DNA from: Candidatus Kapaibacterium sp.
Lineage (GTDB): Bacteria; Bacteroidota; Ignavibacteria; Kapaibacteriales; UBA961
DNA length: 6,888 bases
Reading direction: 5' to 3'
NCBI GenBank assembly: GCA_023259575.1
Contig: JALRHN010000108.1
Coordinates: 1-6,888, forward strand
The notes under the pieces are model-generated. The model ran no database searches. It saw only the letters and a list, made by a program, of their open reading frames with translations, and had not been told where the DNA came from. This document shows positions 5,524 to 6,888 of the stretch, piece by piece (within the stretch, counting starts at the first letter, position 1; every line of letters begins with the position of its first letter). Position numbers and translations under genes: made by a program.

Positions 5524-6106
5524 GTTCTTTAACCTTATCTCCAATTTTGTTCCATATCAAATTAAGTTTATCTGTGTCATTAATATTATATGCATCATCT
5601 ACATCTAAATATACCCTTTCAAAAAAATCATCTAAAAAGGGATACTTAATCTGATATTTATGAATTCTATCAGTAAGAGCAAAAAGATATGTATTTTTAT
5701 TTAAACCACCAATTAAACCACTCGTAAAACTTCTATTTAAGTAATCGTTAATTGTGCTTCTGATTTTATTGACAGTTAAGGACATCTCATATTCTTCGGC
5801 TTGATCAGATATACCAGCACATATTGAAAGCTTTTGTATGGCAGCTGGAAAAGAAATAGACTCAATCTTTTGAACTAAATTAATTAAATTTCCAGTTTCA
5901 CCACATCCAAAACAATTAAAATAATCAGATTCAAGATTGTAGCCAAAAGATGGAGACCTGTCGTTATGATCTGGAAAAGGACATGAACAATTTAGCCAGT
6001 TATTTCCAGACTCGACAAATTCTATATCGTATTCATTTTCCAAAAAAGCCCTAGAGTCTAGAGCTTTTAGTATTTCTTTAATGTATTCTTGAGAGTATTG
6101 AATCAT
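5501..6106 (-). CDS. Stand-alone DnaG-type CHC2 zinc-binding domain protein (primase-related, no TOPRIM)
   Basis: The 201-aa protein carries a CHC2 zinc ribbon of the bacterial/phage primase family at about 37-95. Expected zinc ligands are C42, H47, C65 and C68, in CPFPDH, RSPSF, YFNCFGCGETGN. In DnaG this domain recognises the template trinucleotide and is followed by an RNA-polymerase core with a TOPRIM fold. Here the remaining ~105 residues are mostly helical and too short for that core; I see no TOPRIM acidic motifs (Glu-Gly and Asp-x-Asp). The protein may therefore be the zinc half of a split primase whose catalytic half lies outside the window, or an adaptor that works with helicase or host primase. 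The ATG overlaps the helicase stop as TAATG, giving a one-base overlap and strong translational coupling, with a weak GGAAA upstream. Being next to the helicase fits the usual helicase-primase partnership. The zinc domain is confident; the primase role is inferred. Confidence 0.88.
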   Translation of the reverse strand: MIQYSQEYIKEILKALDSRAFLENEYDIEFVESGNNWLNCSCPFPDHNDRSPSFGYNLESDYFNCFGCGETGNLINLVQKIESISFPAAIQKLSICAGISDQAEEYEMSLTVNKIRSTINDYLNRSFTSGLIGGLNKNTYLFALTDRIHKYQIKYPFLDDFFERVYLDVDDAYNINDTDKLNLIWNKIGDKVKEHAKRHMG

Positions 6107-6888
6107 TATAATTTCCAGCCAGATAAATCCATTGTATCGATAATAGAAGATGTATCAAGAGGAGTGAAGTCATCATCATCTTCGTCTTTTGAACTTCCAA
6201 TAATATTAGTTGCCTTAATCTCAGCAGTTGGTTTATCAGTTTTTTGTCCATTAGATAGATCATGAAAAGCCATAATAGTTTCTTTTTCTCTTTCATCCAT
6301 TTCTCTGATTTTATTGTATTCTGGATCTAAAGATATAGGAAATGGGAAGAAGTATGCATCTCTCATTTTGACAGGATGGACAATACAGTAATTCTTTTCA
6401 CGATTAGGTTCAATAGCTACAGCATAGGTACAAAGGTGCAAAAGAGCTTGTCCTCCAGATGCAGCAGCCTGATCGTAAGACATGAATTTCTTATTTTCTT
6501 TTTGCTTTCTTGCATCACGAATTGTTTCTCTATTAATCTGTTGAGCTGTAATGACTGGAATGCTATATCGCTTTGCCATCTTAAATAATTCATTAACAGC
6601 CTTAGTTTGGTTTTCCCAATCTTTAGTAGCACCATTAGGATGTCTAACAGTCATATTTCCAATATAGTCAACAACAAGTAAATCTGGTTTTCCTTTTGTA
6701 GCAATAAGATCTCGTATTCGTGAGTCAATATACTCTGGCGTAGGATCTTCCATATTAACATCATATTCAAAATACGGACCTCCAGATTGTTTTTTCATTC
6801 CTTGAACAATTTTCTTCAATTCTTCTGGAGACAAACTTACGTCCTTAATTTGAGAATAAGGAATCTCATAAGTTAAAGAAATATGCCT
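6106..6888 (-). CDS. DnaB-like replicative DNA helicase (partial, N-terminus beyond window)
   Basis: The frame is open to the right edge, so this is the C-terminal 260 residues; the N-terminal domain and Walker A loop lie outside. An in-frame TTG at 6834 is not a credible start, because the family similarity continues upstream to the edge (HISLTYEIPYSQIK). Visible RecA-fold motifs, numbered in the fragment: Walker B KPDLLVVDY (67-75, Asp at 74), a helix typical of helicases (WENQTKAVNELFKMAKRY), the sensor strand IPVITAQQINRE (110-121), a GGQALLHLCTYAVAIE segment and VKMRDA (173-178), whose Lys and Arg match the positions that contact the neighbouring subunit's ATP in DnaB-family hexamers. 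This ring helicase would unwind DNA 5'-3' on the lagging-strand template. The C-terminal 30 residues are acidic (KDEDDDD) and end DLSGWKL, probably a flexible protein-contact tail. The stop overlaps the next gene's start. Confidence 0.92.
   Translation of the reverse strand, partial: RHISLTYEIPYSQIKDVSLSPEELKKIVQGMKKQSGGPYFEYDVNMEDPTPEYIDSRIRDLIATKGKPDLLVVDYIGNMTVRHPNGATKDWENQTKAVNELFKMAKRYSIPVITAQQINRETIRDARKQKENKKFMSYDQAAASGGQALLHLCTYAVAIEPNREKNYCIVHPVKMRDAYFFPFPISLDPEYNKIREMDEREKETIMAFHDLSNGQKTDKPTAEIKATNIIGSSKDEDDDDFTPLDTSSIIDTMDLSGWKL

Noticed and set aside
6078..6635. Frames at 6078-6296 (-), 6376-6588 (+) and 6417-6635 (-).
   Set aside because: They overlap the helicase gene, whose motifs are clear in its own frame. 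They show no domain signal.
6106..6834. Helicase frame taken as a complete gene starting at TTG 6834.
   Set aside because: The frame stays open to the window edge and the residues upstream of the TTG still fit the helicase family. The Walker A motif must lie further upstream, so the gene is truncated by the window.

Overview
This window is an AT-rich, tightly packed block of DNA-replication genes. All are on the minus strand, so transcription runs from position 6888 toward position 1. Gene content and order point to a tailed double-stranded DNA bacteriophage, or a prophage, of a low-GC bacterial host: a DnaB-like helicase, a lone DnaG-type zinc domain, two small putative DNA-binding proteins, a C-family (DnaE) polymerase, an unknown helical protein and a phage-type ssDNA-binding protein. 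The host cannot be named. Two sigma70-like promoters and strong Shine-Dalgarno sites suggest that host RNA polymerase and ribosomes are used. TGA and TAA both act as stops, so the genetic code looks standard. No structural, lysis, integration or CRISPR element is visible.

Layout in transcription order. (1) 6888-6106: the C-terminal part of a DnaB/RecA-fold replicative helicase, its 5' end cut by the window edge. (2) 6106-5501: a 201-aa protein with a CHC2 primase zinc ribbon but no TOPRIM catalytic domain; its ATG overlaps the helicase stop. (3) 5523-5260: an 87-aa protein with a ribbon-helix-helix-like pattern. (4) 5300-4560: a 246-aa protein with one clear helix-turn-helix and probably a second winged helix, starting at TTG. 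(5) A near-consensus promoter at 4574-4546 whose -35 box lies inside the end of gene 4, then a short leader able to fold into a hairpin. (6) 4498-1226: a 1090-aa DnaE-like polymerase with a complete PHP metal site, a large insertion beside the catalytic aspartates, and no visible OB or tau-binding region. (7) 1217-477: an unknown helical protein whose ribosome-binding site overlaps the dnaE stop. (8) A second promoter at 475-448 and a leader with a hairpin and a direct repeat. (9) 396-1: the N-terminal 132 residues of a likely ssDNA-binding protein, cut by the window edge.

Together these genes would form the phage's own replisome: helicase unwinding, primase-related zinc domain, polymerase with probable built-in proofreading and a possible C-terminal clamp-binding peptide, and ssDNA coating. 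The two promoters give the polymerase and the ssDNA-binding protein their own transcription starts in an otherwise overlapping operon. The ssDNA-binding gene has markedly higher GC and a different codon choice, as expected for an abundantly made protein. The points most worth following are the split or minimal primase, the unusual DnaE architecture, the unassigned proteins between recognised replication genes, and the structured leaders. No stretch over 300 bases lacks a gene.
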